From Holosporaceae bacterium UBA3830 (lineage in GTDB: Bacteria; Pseudomonadota; Alphaproteobacteria; UBA3830), in the NCBI GenBank assembly GCA_002393025.1, contig DGIE01000059.1:1-5294 (forward strand): a stretch of DNA of 5,294 nt, written 5' to 3'. Positions 5,146-5,294 of the stretch are shown here, one piece after another (positions within the stretch are counted from its first letter, which is position 1; the number at the start of each line of letters is the position of its first letter). A program made the translations under genes and the position numbers. A model generated the notes under the pieces. That model was not told the DNA's origin and did no database searches. It worked only from the letters and a program-made list of their open reading frames with translations.

Positions 5146-5294
5146 GCCAATATTATGGGTGATGAGTGCTCCTATCCGACGGTTTGCCCTGTGTATCTAA
5201 ACCAGTTTTTGTGATTTGTTCGGCATACTGTCATGTAGTTGCACTGTCCAAAACACCGCCAGCACCCGTCTGTAAAAAAACATAAAAAAGTTAA
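5146..5294. other. Intergenic stretch with no recognised feature
   Basis: I see no gene, RNA or recognisable motif here. A minus-strand frame of 28 codons (ATG 5283 to TAG 5197) has no Shine-Dalgarno sequence or known similarity. The window ends in A-rich sequence and AAAAAAGTTAA, the string that precedes triloop hairpins elsewhere in the window, so another copy may lie just past the edge. Confidence 0.5.

Noticed and set aside
4908..5150. Apparent complete 80-aa minus-strand ORF starting at 5150
   Set aside because: Its first residues come from the hairpin and the 36-bp repeat; only the part from 5096 onward matches TnpA, and its end is out of frame. It is a chance extension of a pseudogene.
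5197..5283. 28-codon minus-strand ORF from ATG 5283
   Set aside because: No ribosome binding site, no similarity I recognise, and an ORF of this length is expected by chance.
1..5294. CRISPR array, prophage or toxin-antitoxin system
   Set aside because: Repeats occur only twice each with no regular spacers, and no cas, phage or toxin-antitoxin genes are recognisable.

Overview
The window reads as a moderately AT-rich alphaproteobacterial chromosome segment: housekeeping genes in the middle, repeat-rich non-coding DNA at both ends. The alphaproteobacterial assignment is inferred from the gene order SRP RNA - dnaX - ybaB, from RF2 sequence features and from the C-terminal tail of DnaX. The shortened DnaX, the decayed IS200-type transposase and the dispersed repeats would fit a reduced or host-associated genome, but the lineage cannot be fixed from this window alone.

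Layout. Positions 1-430 hold no convincing gene. They contain one copy each of two repeat families (a 39-bp unit and a 36-bp unit) and GC-rich triloop hairpins beside TTAAC motifs. A small ORF for a 32-residue, one-helix membrane peptide lies at 431-529. On the minus strand, an MFS transporter (2950-1670) is followed after 4 bases by prfB (1665-552). prfB encodes peptide release factor 2 and needs a +1 programmed frameshift at CTT-TGA-C, so the true gene starts at 1665 and the product is about 370 aa. A divergent intergenic region (2951-3078) separates this operon from a plus-strand block: 4.5S/SRP RNA (about 3079-3164), dnaX (3215-4462, a short clamp-loader subunit of 415 aa) and ybaB/ebfC (4475-4783). 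recR, the usual next gene, is absent. In its place come a foldable segment that starts on the ybaB stop codon (4783-4860), a truncated and frameshifted IS200-type transposase remnant on the minus strand (5096-4928), the second copy of the 36-bp repeat, a 7-bp triloop hairpin, and about 150 bases with nothing recognisable.

Function. The core genes serve translation termination (prfB), co-translational protein targeting (SRP RNA), DNA replication (dnaX) and nucleoid association (ybaB). prfB expression is predicted to be autoregulated through its frameshift. The most interesting points are the tail-retaining but shortened DnaX, the REP-like hairpin/TTAAC family near an IS200 fragment, and the predicted three-way-junction fold where recR would be expected.
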